Below are positions 1 through 5,317 of a stretch of DNA of 5,317 nucleotides, one piece after another. Each line of letters starts with the position of its first letter. Position 1 is the first letter of the stretch. A program made the position numbers and the translations under genes. The stretch is from Coriobacteriales bacterium (lineage in GTDB: Bacteria > Actinomycetota > Coriobacteriia > Coriobacteriales > UBA8131): the NCBI GenBank assembly GCA_031267175.1, contig JAIRZP010000004.1:1-5317 (forward strand). Direction: 5' to 3'. The notes beneath the pieces are model-generated. The model did not search any database and was not told the DNA's origin. It worked only from the letters and a program-made list of their open reading frames with translations.

Positions 1-2021
1 TGATACGGCGCGAGAAAGGCGCTCCCCTTGAGCGTGTTTCATGGGAGGAGGCCCTCGATTTTACGGTCGAGAACCTTTCGCGCATCAAAGAGACCTATGG
101 ACCTCAGTCGATCATGCTCACAGGCTCGTCGCGTGGCCCCGGCAACGAGGCGAACTATGTCATGCAAAAGTTCACGCGCGCCTGCATCGGCAACAACAAC
201 ATAGACAACTGCGCGCGTACCTGCCATGGTCCCTCGGTCATCGGCCTGATGGATACCGTCGGCAGCGGCGCCATGACCGTCTCCATCCCACAGTTGGAGA
301 ACGCGGACTGTGTCTTCCTCTTTGGGTACAATCCCTCCGCCTCGCATCCGATCGTATCCCGTCGAATTGTGAAGGCCAAGGAGAAGGGCGCCAAGATCAT
401 CGTTGCCGACCCCCGCGTCATCGAGACCGCCCGGATTGCCGACCTGTATCTTCCCATCAAAAACGGTTGCAACCTTGCCATGATGAACACGTTCTGCAAT
501 ATCGCGGTCAACGACGGCCTTGTCGACCGGGAGTTCATCAAAGCGCACACCAACGGCTTCGATGAATGGTGGGAGACCATCAAGAACTATACGCCTGAGG
601 CGACGCAGGACATCACCGGCATCGACCCGGAACTCGCGCGCAAGGCCATACGCATGTATGCCACGGCCGAGAACTCCATCATCGGATGGGGCATGGGCGT
701 CACCCAGCAAAAGCAGGGCGTCAAGACCGTCCACACCATAGCGGCTCTGGCTACGATAACCAACCAGATAGGTCGCCCCAACTGCGGCCTGGCACCGGTC
801 CGTGGCCAGAACAACGTGCAGGGAAGCTGCGACATGGGCATGTGGCCGAGCCTGTATCCCGGCTATCAGAAGGTGGACGACCCGGCCATACGCGAGAAGT
901 TCGCCAAGGCATGGGGCATTCCCGCAGAGCAGCTGTCGTTGGAGCACGGATTCAAGCTCACCGACCTGCCGCACGGGGTAAAGGAAGGAAAGATCAGGGC
1001 GTTCTACAACTTCGGCGAGGACCCGCTGCAGACCGAGCCCGATTCCGGCGACATGAAGGAGACCCTGGAGAACCTCGAGTTCTTCATCAGCCAGGACATC
1101 TTCATGACCCAGACCACCGCGCTTGCCGACGTGGTGTTTCCCGGTACGTCCTGGGGAGAGCACGACGGCGTGTTCACGGCGTCCGACCGCACCTTCCAGC
1201 GCTTCACCGCCGCCGTACCGCCCAAGGGCGAGTGTCGTCATGACTGGGAGATATTCGCGGACCTCTCGACCCGCATGGGTTATCCCATGCACTACAACAA
1301 CACCAAGGAGATATGGGATGAGATACGGTCGTTGTGCCCCAACTTCGCGGGGGCGACCTATGAGCGCATGGAGGGCGTTGGATACGCACAGTGGCCGATT
1401 CCAACCGAGGATCATCCCGGTTCTCCCAACCTCTACCTTGGAGGTAAGTTCAACAAGCCGGATGGCCGGATGCTGCTGATCGCCCACGACTATATCACGC
1501 CGACGGAGCTCCCCGACAAGGAATACCCGCTTGTGCTCTGTACCGTCCGGGAGGTCGGACATTATTCCTGCCGCTCTATGACCGGCAACTGTAAGGCGCT
1601 TAGCTCGCTGGCGGAGGAGCCGGGCTACGTGACGGTCAATCCTGAGGACGCTGAGGCGCGCGGTATCGAGCAGGATCAGCTTGTGTGGGTGTACTCGCGT
1701 CGAGGCAGGGTTATCAGCCGTGCCGACGTCACCGAGCGCTGCAACAAGGGAACCGTTTACATGACCTACCAGTGGTGGATTGGGAAGTGCAACGACCTGA
1801 CCATGCACCAGACCGACCCACTGTCAGGCACCCCTGAGGACAAGTTCAGCGCCTGCCAGGTGGAAGGTATCGAGGACCAACTTTGGGCCGAGCGCCATCT
1901 GCAAGAGCTTTACCTGGACTTGAAGGCCCGTCTGTATGAGGAGGCGCAGCCCCAGGAGCAGACACCCGTGCTGGTCTCGGCTCCAACCTCGACGCCACGA
2001 GGCGATCTGGTCACCGCCTGA
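1..2021 (+). CDS. fdhF: Formate dehydrogenase H-type molybdoenzyme, Cys form, 5'-truncated by window edge
   Basis: This is the catalytic subunit of a formate dehydrogenase of the E. coli FdhF family, which oxidises formate to CO2 at a bis-MGD molybdenum centre and passes electrons through a [4Fe-4S] cluster, classically to a hydrogenase. The frame is open from base 3 (first full codon ATA) to TGA at 2019-2021, giving 672 residues. The first codon aligns with residue 67 of E. coli FdhF, recalled from memory, so about 66 residues including the cluster cysteines lie outside. The metal ligand at 222-224 (motif ARTCHGPSV) is Cys TGC where E. coli has Sec140. The following His (225-227) and the Arg of VRGQNNVQG (801-803) fall exactly at E. 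coli His141 and Arg333. The C-terminal dinucleotide-binding domain has TVREVGHYSCRSMTGNC at 1542-1592. The protein ends with about 24 extra Pro/Thr-rich residues beyond the E. coli C-terminus. No hydrogenase or ferredoxin partner is visible. Other bis-MGD oxidoreductases are unlikely given the near-colinear match. Confidence 0.93.
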   Translation, partial: IRREKGAPLERVSWEEALDFTVENLSRIKETYGPQSIMLTGSSRGPGNEANYVMQKFTRACIGNNNIDNCARTCHGPSVIGLMDTVGSGAMTVSIPQLENADCVFLFGYNPSASHPIVSRRIVKAKEKGAKIIVADPRVIETARIADLYLPIKNGCNLAMMNTFCNIAVNDGLVDREFIKAHTNGFDEWWETIKNYTPEATQDITGIDPELARKAIRMYATAENSIIGWGMGVTQQKQGVKTVHTIAALATITNQIGRPNCGLAPVRGQNNVQGSCDMGMWPSLYPGYQKVDDPAIREKFAKAWGIPAEQLSLEHGFKLTDLPHGVKEGKIRAFYNFGEDPLQTEPDSGDMKETLENLEFFISQDIFMTQTTALADVVFPGTSWGEHDGVFTASDRTFQRFTAAVPPKGECRHDWEIFADLSTRMGYPMHYNNTKEIWDEIRSLCPNFAGATYERMEGVGYAQWPIPTEDHPGSPNLYLGGKFNKPDGRMLLIAHDYITPTELPDKEYPLVLCTVREVGHYSCRSMTGNCKALSSLAEEPGYVTVNPEDAEARGIEQDQLVWVYSRRGRVISRADVTERCNKGTVYMTYQWWIGKCNDLTMHQTDPLSGTPEDKFSACQVEGIEDQLWAERHLQELYLDLKARLYEEAQPQEQTPVLVSAPTSTPRGDLVTA

Positions 2022-2037
2022 GCCAGCCGTAGGTAAA

Positions 2038-2085
2038 GCGGGTGCCCGCAGCGGGGAAGTCATGTGTGACGGGGAGGGCACCCGC
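2038..2085 (+). other. Perfect 10-base inverted repeat just downstream of fdhF, possible structured RNA or mRNA 3' hairpin
   Basis: GCGGGTGCCC at 2038-2047 is perfectly complementary to GGGCACCCGC at 2076-2085, enclosing 28 bases. The interior contains a smaller stem, GTCA/TGAC around a TGTG loop (2059-2070). The left arm could also fold locally as CCCGC-A-GCGGG (2045-2055), which excludes the long stem. The structure begins 16 bases after the fdhF stop. No run of T follows the right arm (it is followed by GATAAGG), so it is not a standard intrinsic terminator. It could protect the 3' end of the fdhF message, act in Rho-type or attenuated termination, or be a cis-regulatory RNA. It does not match any riboswitch class that I could recall. 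Confidence 0.45.
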
Positions 2086-2105
2086 GATAAGGAAACAGGA
2101 AAACG

Positions 2106-2257
2106 GCTAGGGAAGCACCGATTTATCCCGTCATGCTGCGTTTGGCACAGCCAAATCGCAGTATCCAGACAAGCGCTACCTGCTCAAATAGATTCTGCGA
2201 CCTCGCAACGCTTTCCGCAGAATGACGAAATGGGGAATAAATCGGTGCTTCCCCAGC
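2106..2257. repeat. MITE-like or palindromic repeat element with 17-base terminal inverted repeats and two internal hairpins
   Basis: GGGAAGCACCGATTTAT at 2110-2126 is repeated in perfect inverted orientation at 2237-2253. The match extends outwards to 20 of 21 bases (2106-2126 against 2237-2257). Inside lie two hairpins. One is at 2133-2164, a 14-pair stem with TTTGGC/GCCAAA around an ACA loop, one bulge and one G-T pair. The other is at 2192-2223, ATTCTGCG/CGCAGAAT with a 16-base loop. Alternatively CGTCATGCTGCG at 2129-2140 pairs with 2216-2227 in 11 of 12 positions, lengthening the outer stem. There is no transposase coding capacity, and I see no clear target-site duplication. The size and architecture fit a non-autonomous miniature element or a REP/BIME-like repeat. 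Confidence is high for the symmetry and lower for the mobile-element interpretation. Confidence 0.65.
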
Positions 2258-2319
2258 GTCCAGCCACAGAGAGAACATCTGCGGAGGGAGCGCGGCACAC
2301 GAGGATACCAACAATTTTG

Positions 2320-2326
2320 AAGGGAG
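2320..2326 (+). promoter_or_regulatory. Shine-Dalgarno sequence of the first flavoprotein gene; decides its start
   Basis: AAGGGAG lies 8 bases before the ATG at 2335. This favours 2335 over the in-frame upstream ATG at 1936, which is inside fdhF. The paralogue at 4331 begins with the same residues, MSTTYDEA, after a similar leader, which confirms the choice. Confidence 0.8.
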
Positions 2327-2334
2327 TACCAACT

Positions 2335-3459
2335 ATGAGCACGACGTATGATGAGGCAAAAAAGTTCGCAGAGGCAAACATCGCTCCGTACAGCAAGGAG
2401 ATCGACGAGACGGCCCAATTCCCCATCGAGATATTCAAGAAGATAGGGGAGGCAGGCTATTTCAAGCTACTCATCCCTGCAAAGTTCGGTGGCCTGGGTG
2501 GCAATCTGAGGGATCACGTGGATGTCTGCATGGCCTTCGCCGAGGGCAACCCCAGCGTCGCTCTGTGCTATATGATGCACAACGTCGCCGCGACCTGTCT
2601 GTTGGCCTATGGCAGCCCGGAGCTTAAAGCCCAGATCATCAACGATATTGTCGAGAACGAGCAGTTCATGGCATTAGCCTACAGCGAGTTTGGCACGGGC
2701 ACGCACTTCTACAAATCCGAGATAAAGGTCTCCATCGACGGAGACACCTATACCTTCAACGGCGTCAAAAGCATGGTCACCTCAGCCGAGGCAGCAAAAT
2801 ACTACATGGTGGTAGCCCCTGACAATCAGGGCAACATCGACAACTGGATATTCCCACTCGATACTCCCGGCATCAGCTTTGAGCAGAGGGCGTGGCATGG
2901 TATCGGCATGCGCGGTAACGTCTCATGTCCCATGAAGCTCGACAATGTCTCGTTGAACACCTTCTATCGGCTCGGCGAGGCAGGCTCCGGCATGGAGCAG
3001 GCGCTCACGAGTGTCTCTCCTCCCTTTGTCCTCGGCCTGGCGGCAATCTACACGGGCCTTTCTCTCCAACTGCTCAAGATCACTACGGGCTACGCGCAAA
3101 AGAGAGTCTACCTGGACGGTCAGGCGCTCAGCCATATCGAGACCGTGCAGATACATCTTTCCAACATCTATGCGAGCAGTCAGGCATCCAAGGCATTCAC
3201 GCTGGAGACCGCCGAAGCGGCCGTTGCCGGTGCCCCAGACGCTCTGGCCCGCATTCTCGCTTCGCGCATCCTTGCCTCCGAGACAGCCATCGAATCGGGG
3301 CGTCTAGCCATGCGCGTCGGCGGTGGCAAGGCCTATAACCAGACCACGCTCATCGAAACTCTGCTGCGCGATTCCTACGCGGGGCAGATCATGGCACCCA
3401 GTGTCGATGTCCTTCACGTCTGGCTCGGCAAGGTACTGACCGACCAACCCATTCCCTGA
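2335..3459 (+). CDS. Acyl-CoA dehydrogenase-fold flavoprotein lacking the canonical catalytic Glu (copy A, complete)
   Basis: This 374-residue protein has the usual length and three-domain plan of the acyl-CoA dehydrogenase superfamily: N-terminal helices (about 1-110), a beta domain (about 111-215) and C-terminal helices (about 216-365). Family-type features are the FAD-site stretch ALAYSEFGTGTHF (113-125), FNGVKSMVT (141-149), GMRGNVSCPM (191-200) and an RVYLDGQAL segment (257-265) at the position of the usual RxxFGxPL. The C-terminal motif LLRDSYAGQIMAPSVDVL (343-360) puts Ala354 where short/medium-chain enzymes have the base Glu of YEGT. The alternative Glu site of isovaleryl-CoA dehydrogenase aligns with the SPPF region and has no Glu. 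The family also includes oxygen-using or otherwise divergent members such as DszC and SfnB, so a classical dehydrogenation is doubtful and the substrate is unknown. No signal peptide or membrane segment is seen; FAD binding in the cytoplasm is expected. It is probably the first gene of an operon with the next two genes. Confidence 0.9.
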   Translation: MSTTYDEAKKFAEANIAPYSKEIDETAQFPIEIFKKIGEAGYFKLLIPAKFGGLGGNLRDHVDVCMAFAEGNPSVALCYMMHNVAATCLLAYGSPELKAQIINDIVENEQFMALAYSEFGTGTHFYKSEIKVSIDGDTYTFNGVKSMVTSAEAAKYYMVVAPDNQGNIDNWIFPLDTPGISFEQRAWHGIGMRGNVSCPMKLDNVSLNTFYRLGEAGSGMEQALTSVSPPFVLGLAAIYTGLSLQLLKITTGYAQKRVYLDGQALSHIETVQIHLSNIYASSQASKAFTLETAEAAVAGAPDALARILASRILASETAIESGRLAMRVGGGKAYNQTTLIETLLRDSYAGQIMAPSVDVLHVWLGKVLTDQPIP

Positions 3460-3466
3460 CCAACAT

Positions 3467-3472
3467 GAAAGG
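3467..3472 (+). promoter_or_regulatory. Shine-Dalgarno sequence of the binding-protein-like gene
   Basis: GAAAGG lies 8 bases before the ATG at 3481, inside the 21-base gap after the upstream stop codon. An ATG at 3465 is out of frame and too close to this site to be the start. The short spacing suggests that the genes share a transcript. Confidence 0.75.
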
Positions 3473-3480
3473 TAGCAACC

Positions 3481-4299
3481 ATGAATAAGCCTCTCCGCGT
3501 TGGCGCTGTGATCTATGACCCCAAGGTGACCGTTATCTGGGGAATCATTTCCGACTTCTTCAAAGACGAAGGCGCGCCTACCGAGTGTGCCTATTTCGAA
3601 GACTATGCCCAGCAGGTCGATGCTCTCTTGGAGGGCGACATCGACATCGCCTGGAACTCTCCTCTGGCTTGGCTCGACGCCTACCTGCGCTCAGGAGGCA
3701 GCTGCCTCAACGGCGCCATGCGTGACACCGACCGCGACCGAACGTCCTGCTTCCTTGTGAGGAAGGACAGCGGGTTTGGCGGGCTTGTCGACCTCAGAGG
3801 CGCCACCATTGGCTTCGGTGCCACCGATTCGCCCCAGGCCCGGCTGATTCCCATCAGCCATCTGCATAAACAGGGCCTGGAATACGAGACGGACTACGTC
3901 GAGCAGCGCTTCAACAAAGGCGAGGGGCTCCACGGCGACCATGTGGGCGGCGAACTTGACGCGGTCAAAGCTCTGGCTGCCGGAGAGGTAGATGCTGCGG
4001 TGGCACTTGACCTCAACTGGGCAAGCTGGCAAAAGGACGGCACCGTGGATGCCGGTCAGCTTGCCTGCCTTGCCACGACGGAGTTCTTCGACCATTGCAT
4101 CTTCTCAGGCCGTCCCGACTTGGAACCGGAACGCTTCGACGCGTGGCTTGAGGTGTTGCAGCGGATGAACTATAGCAACCCACAGCATCGTACGATGATG
4201 GACATGGAGGGCCTGAAAGCCTGGGTTCCCGGCAGGACCAGTGGCTTTAAGGAGATACAGGACGCGAACGCCTACCTCGGATTCTTCAAGGCAGGATAA
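3481..4299 (+). CDS. PhnD-like periplasmic-binding-protein-fold protein without signal peptide
   Basis: This 272-residue protein resembles the substrate-binding component of phosphate/phosphite/phosphonate ABC transporters (PhnD-like, type 2 periplasmic-binding fold). Typical elements are the opening strand LRVGAVIYDP (5-14), EGDIDIAWNSPLAWL (51-65) in place of the common GxVDxAxxGPxxY stretch, DLRGATIGFGATDSPQARL (104-122) at the usual StSG ligand loop, and GGELDAVKALAAGEVDAAV (156-174). The N-terminus starts directly with the first strand. There is no hydrophobic signal segment and no lipobox Cys, and no in-frame upstream start would add one. It therefore probably works in the cytoplasm. 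Several cytoplasmic proteins of this fold are enzymes, for example the menaquinone enzymes MqnA and MqnD, so a catalytic or ligand-carrier role is as plausible as transport. The SPQAR loop differs from the phosphonate-binding signature, so the ligand is unknown. The gene sits between two paralogous flavoprotein genes, with gaps of 21 and 31 bases. Confidence 0.85.
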   Translation: MNKPLRVGAVIYDPKVTVIWGIISDFFKDEGAPTECAYFEDYAQQVDALLEGDIDIAWNSPLAWLDAYLRSGGSCLNGAMRDTDRDRTSCFLVRKDSGFGGLVDLRGATIGFGATDSPQARLIPISHLHKQGLEYETDYVEQRFNKGEGLHGDHVGGELDAVKALAAGEVDAAVALDLNWASWQKDGTVDAGQLACLATTEFFDHCIFSGRPDLEPERFDAWLEVLQRMNYSNPQHRTMMDMEGLKAWVPGRTSGFKEIQDANAYLGFFKAG

Positions 4300-4314
4300 C
4301 CGCAAGGCAACTTT

Positions 4315-4321
4315 GAGAGGA
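4315..4321 (+). promoter_or_regulatory. Shine-Dalgarno sequence of the second flavoprotein gene
   Basis: GAGAGGA lies 9 bases before the ATG at 4331, in the 31-base gap after the binding-protein-like gene. The 23 bases before this ATG match those before the first flavoprotein gene at 16 positions, so the leader seems to have been duplicated with the gene. Confidence 0.7.
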
Positions 4322-4330
4322 TTGACAACC

Positions 4331-5317
4331 ATGAGTACGACCTATGATGAAGCACGGCAATTCGCAACGGACAACATCGCTCCGTACAGCCAGAAGATCG
4401 ACGAGGAAGCCCAATTTCCCACGGAGATATTCAAGCGGATAGGGGATGCGGGCTACCTCAAGCTCCTGATCCCCAAGGAACGCGGCGGACGCGGCGGCAC
4501 ACTCCAGGACCATGTGGATGTCTGCCTGGCGTTTGCCGAAGGCAACCCCAGCGTCGCGCTGTGCTATATGATGCACAACGTGGCGATGTGCTGCCTTCTG
4601 CAGTTTGGCAGCTCTGAGCTTCAGGAGAAGGTGCTGACGGATGTCATTGAGAACCAGGCCCTTCTGGCGCTGGCCGCCAGCGAGTTTGGCAGCGGCACAC
4701 ACTTCAACAAGCCCGAGATAGATGTAAAGGTCGATGGAGACACCCATGTCTTCAATGGTGCCAAGAGCATGGTCACGTGCGCCAGCTATGCCCAGTACTA
4801 TGCGGTCGTGGCGCCCTATGGCGGGGGCGGCACCGATAACTGGCTGATCCCCCGCGACACGCCCGGTATCAGCTTTCAGGAGGAGGAATGGCGCGGCATC
4901 GGCATGCGGGGCAATGTCTCGTGTCCCATGCAGTTCGATAACGTTGCAGTAGATGTATTCTACCGTGTTGGTGAGGCGGGTTCCGGAGGAAACCAGACCA
5001 AGATAAGCGTCATACCTCCCTTCATGCTCGGCTTGGCTGCGATATACACCGCTGTTTCCCTCCAGCTGCTCAAGATCACCACAGACTATTCTCAGAAGCG
5101 GGTCTATCCGGACGGCCAGGCACTCAGCCATATCGAGACCGTGCAGATACACCTCTCCAATATCTACCTCAACGCCCAGGCTTCCCGGGCGCTCACGCAG
5201 GCGGCTACGGCGGCGGCGATGGCCGGTGACGCGGACGCGGTGGCAAAGATATTCGCGGCCCGTGTCTTTGCTTCAGAGAGCGCGATTGAATCGGGCAGAC
5301 TCGCCATGCGCATTGGT
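4331..5317 (+). CDS. Acyl-CoA dehydrogenase-fold flavoprotein, paralogue of copy A (copy B, 3'-truncated by window edge)
   Basis: The frame is open from ATG 4331 to the last base, giving exactly 329 codons, starting MSTTYDEARQF and ending SGRLAMRIG. It aligns without gaps to residues 1-329 of the flavoprotein encoded at 2335-3459, with about 226 identities (69%, counted by hand). Shared blocks include GNPSVALCYMMHN, MRGNVSCPM, SLQLLKITT and GQALSHIETVQIHLSNIY. The FAD-site stretch is ASEFGSGTHF. By comparison about 45 residues are missing, including the region that would show whether the catalytic Glu is also replaced. Divergence is concentrated around residues 91-115, 160-169 and 285-310, which suggests two enzymes with different substrates, or subunits of a hetero-oligomer, rather than a recent redundant copy. 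A long open frame on the opposite strand (4286-5152) is only a shadow of this gene. The reaction is unknown. Confidence 0.9.
   Translation, partial: MSTTYDEARQFATDNIAPYSQKIDEEAQFPTEIFKRIGDAGYLKLLIPKERGGRGGTLQDHVDVCLAFAEGNPSVALCYMMHNVAMCCLLQFGSSELQEKVLTDVIENQALLALAASEFGSGTHFNKPEIDVKVDGDTHVFNGAKSMVTCASYAQYYAVVAPYGGGGTDNWLIPRDTPGISFQEEEWRGIGMRGNVSCPMQFDNVAVDVFYRVGEAGSGGNQTKISVIPPFMLGLAAIYTAVSLQLLKITTDYSQKRVYPDGQALSHIETVQIHLSNIYLNAQASRALTQAATAAAMAGDADAVAKIFAARVFASESAIESGRLAMRIG

Larger units (their letters stand above)
2022..2334. other. Intergenic region between fdhF and the flavoprotein operon
   Basis: This 313-base gap contains no gene I can support. It holds a 10-base inverted repeat at 2038-2085 and a MITE-like palindromic element at 2106-2257. 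About 77 further bases lead to the next gene and end in its Shine-Dalgarno sequence. The reading frame of the downstream flavoprotein happens to stay open across the whole gap and back into fdhF, but its translation there is rich in Arg and Pro and resembles no protein family. I could not identify a convincing -35/-10 promoter pair. A promoter for the downstream operon is expected here by position only. Confidence 0.6.

Noticed and set aside
222..260. Selenocysteine codon with SECIS hairpin in fdhF
   Set aside because: The codon is TGC, not TGA, so no recoding is needed.
39..1808. A 589-codon open frame on the - strand across fdhF
   Set aside because: It lies entirely antisense to a well-supported gene, its translation resembles no family, and such long antisense frames arise from third-position G/C bias.
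2076..2095. Intrinsic terminator for fdhF at the 2038-2085 inverted repeat
   Set aside because: The stem is good but it is followed by GATAAGGAAA with no T-tract, and the loop is long.
2143..2160. A sigma-54-like promoter, TGGCAC followed by TCGCA
   Set aside because: The GG and GC doublets are 12 bases apart rather than the required 10, and TTTGGC is explained as one arm of a hairpin.
1936..2334. N-terminal extension of flavoprotein A from an upstream ATG inside fdhF
   Set aside because: The extension is Arg/Pro-rich, overlaps fdhF in another frame, crosses the palindromic repeat and is absent from the paralogue. A strong ribosome-binding site precedes 2335.
4286..5152. A 288-codon open frame on the - strand over flavoprotein B
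   Set aside because: Its translation repeats the antisense peptide also found opposite flavoprotein A (MYLHGLDMAE), which is expected when two paralogues share codons. The + strand frame is the real gene.

Overview
The window holds four protein-coding genes, all on the + strand, in a moderately GC-rich background (about 50-67% G+C in hand-counted lines). It has no recognisable tRNA, rRNA, CRISPR or transposase gene. In order these are: the 3' nine-tenths of a formate dehydrogenase H-type molybdoenzyme (fdhF, edge to 2021); a 313-base intergenic region with two separate inverted-repeat structures (2022-2334); a complete acyl-CoA dehydrogenase-fold flavoprotein (2335-3459); a PhnD-like binding-protein-fold protein without a signal peptide (3481-4299); and the first 329 residues of a second flavoprotein paralogous to the first (4331 to the right edge).

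Organism: the FdhF protein is closely related to the E. coli formate-hydrogenlyase enzyme and points to anaerobic or facultative metabolism. Ile codon ATA is used unusually often for this G+C level (for example in repeated GAGATA, CAGATA and AAGATA contexts), which argues against a typical enterobacterium or high-GC actinobacterium. Ribosome-binding sites are clear and bacterial-looking. I cannot name the taxon from this sequence; an anaerobic bacterium outside the Enterobacterales, for example from Chloroflexota or Coriobacteriia, is a guess.

Layout and logic: the three downstream genes are separated by only 21 and 31 bases, each has its own Shine-Dalgarno sequence, and they very likely form one operon. 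fdhF is set apart by the repeat-bearing gap, so co-transcription with it is uncertain. The operon reads flavoprotein A - binding-protein-like - flavoprotein B. A and B are about 69% identical over 329 ungapped residues (hand count) and even their 23-base leaders are alike, so this is a tandem duplication with a different gene lying between the copies. Flavoprotein A has Ala where short/medium-chain acyl-CoA dehydrogenases carry the catalytic Glu of the YEGT motif, and Pro at the alternative Glu position of isovaleryl-CoA dehydrogenase. It is therefore probably not a classical acyl-CoA dehydrogenase. The protein between the copies has a phosphonate-binding-protein-like sequence but looks cytoplasmic. 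The most interesting possibility is an uncharacterised small-molecule conversion pathway made of two divergent flavoenzymes and a cytoplasmic binding-protein-fold partner, perhaps linked to formate oxidation.

The intergenic region contains a perfect 10-base inverted repeat just after fdhF and a roughly 150-base MITE-like element with 17-base perfect terminal inverted repeats and two internal hairpins.
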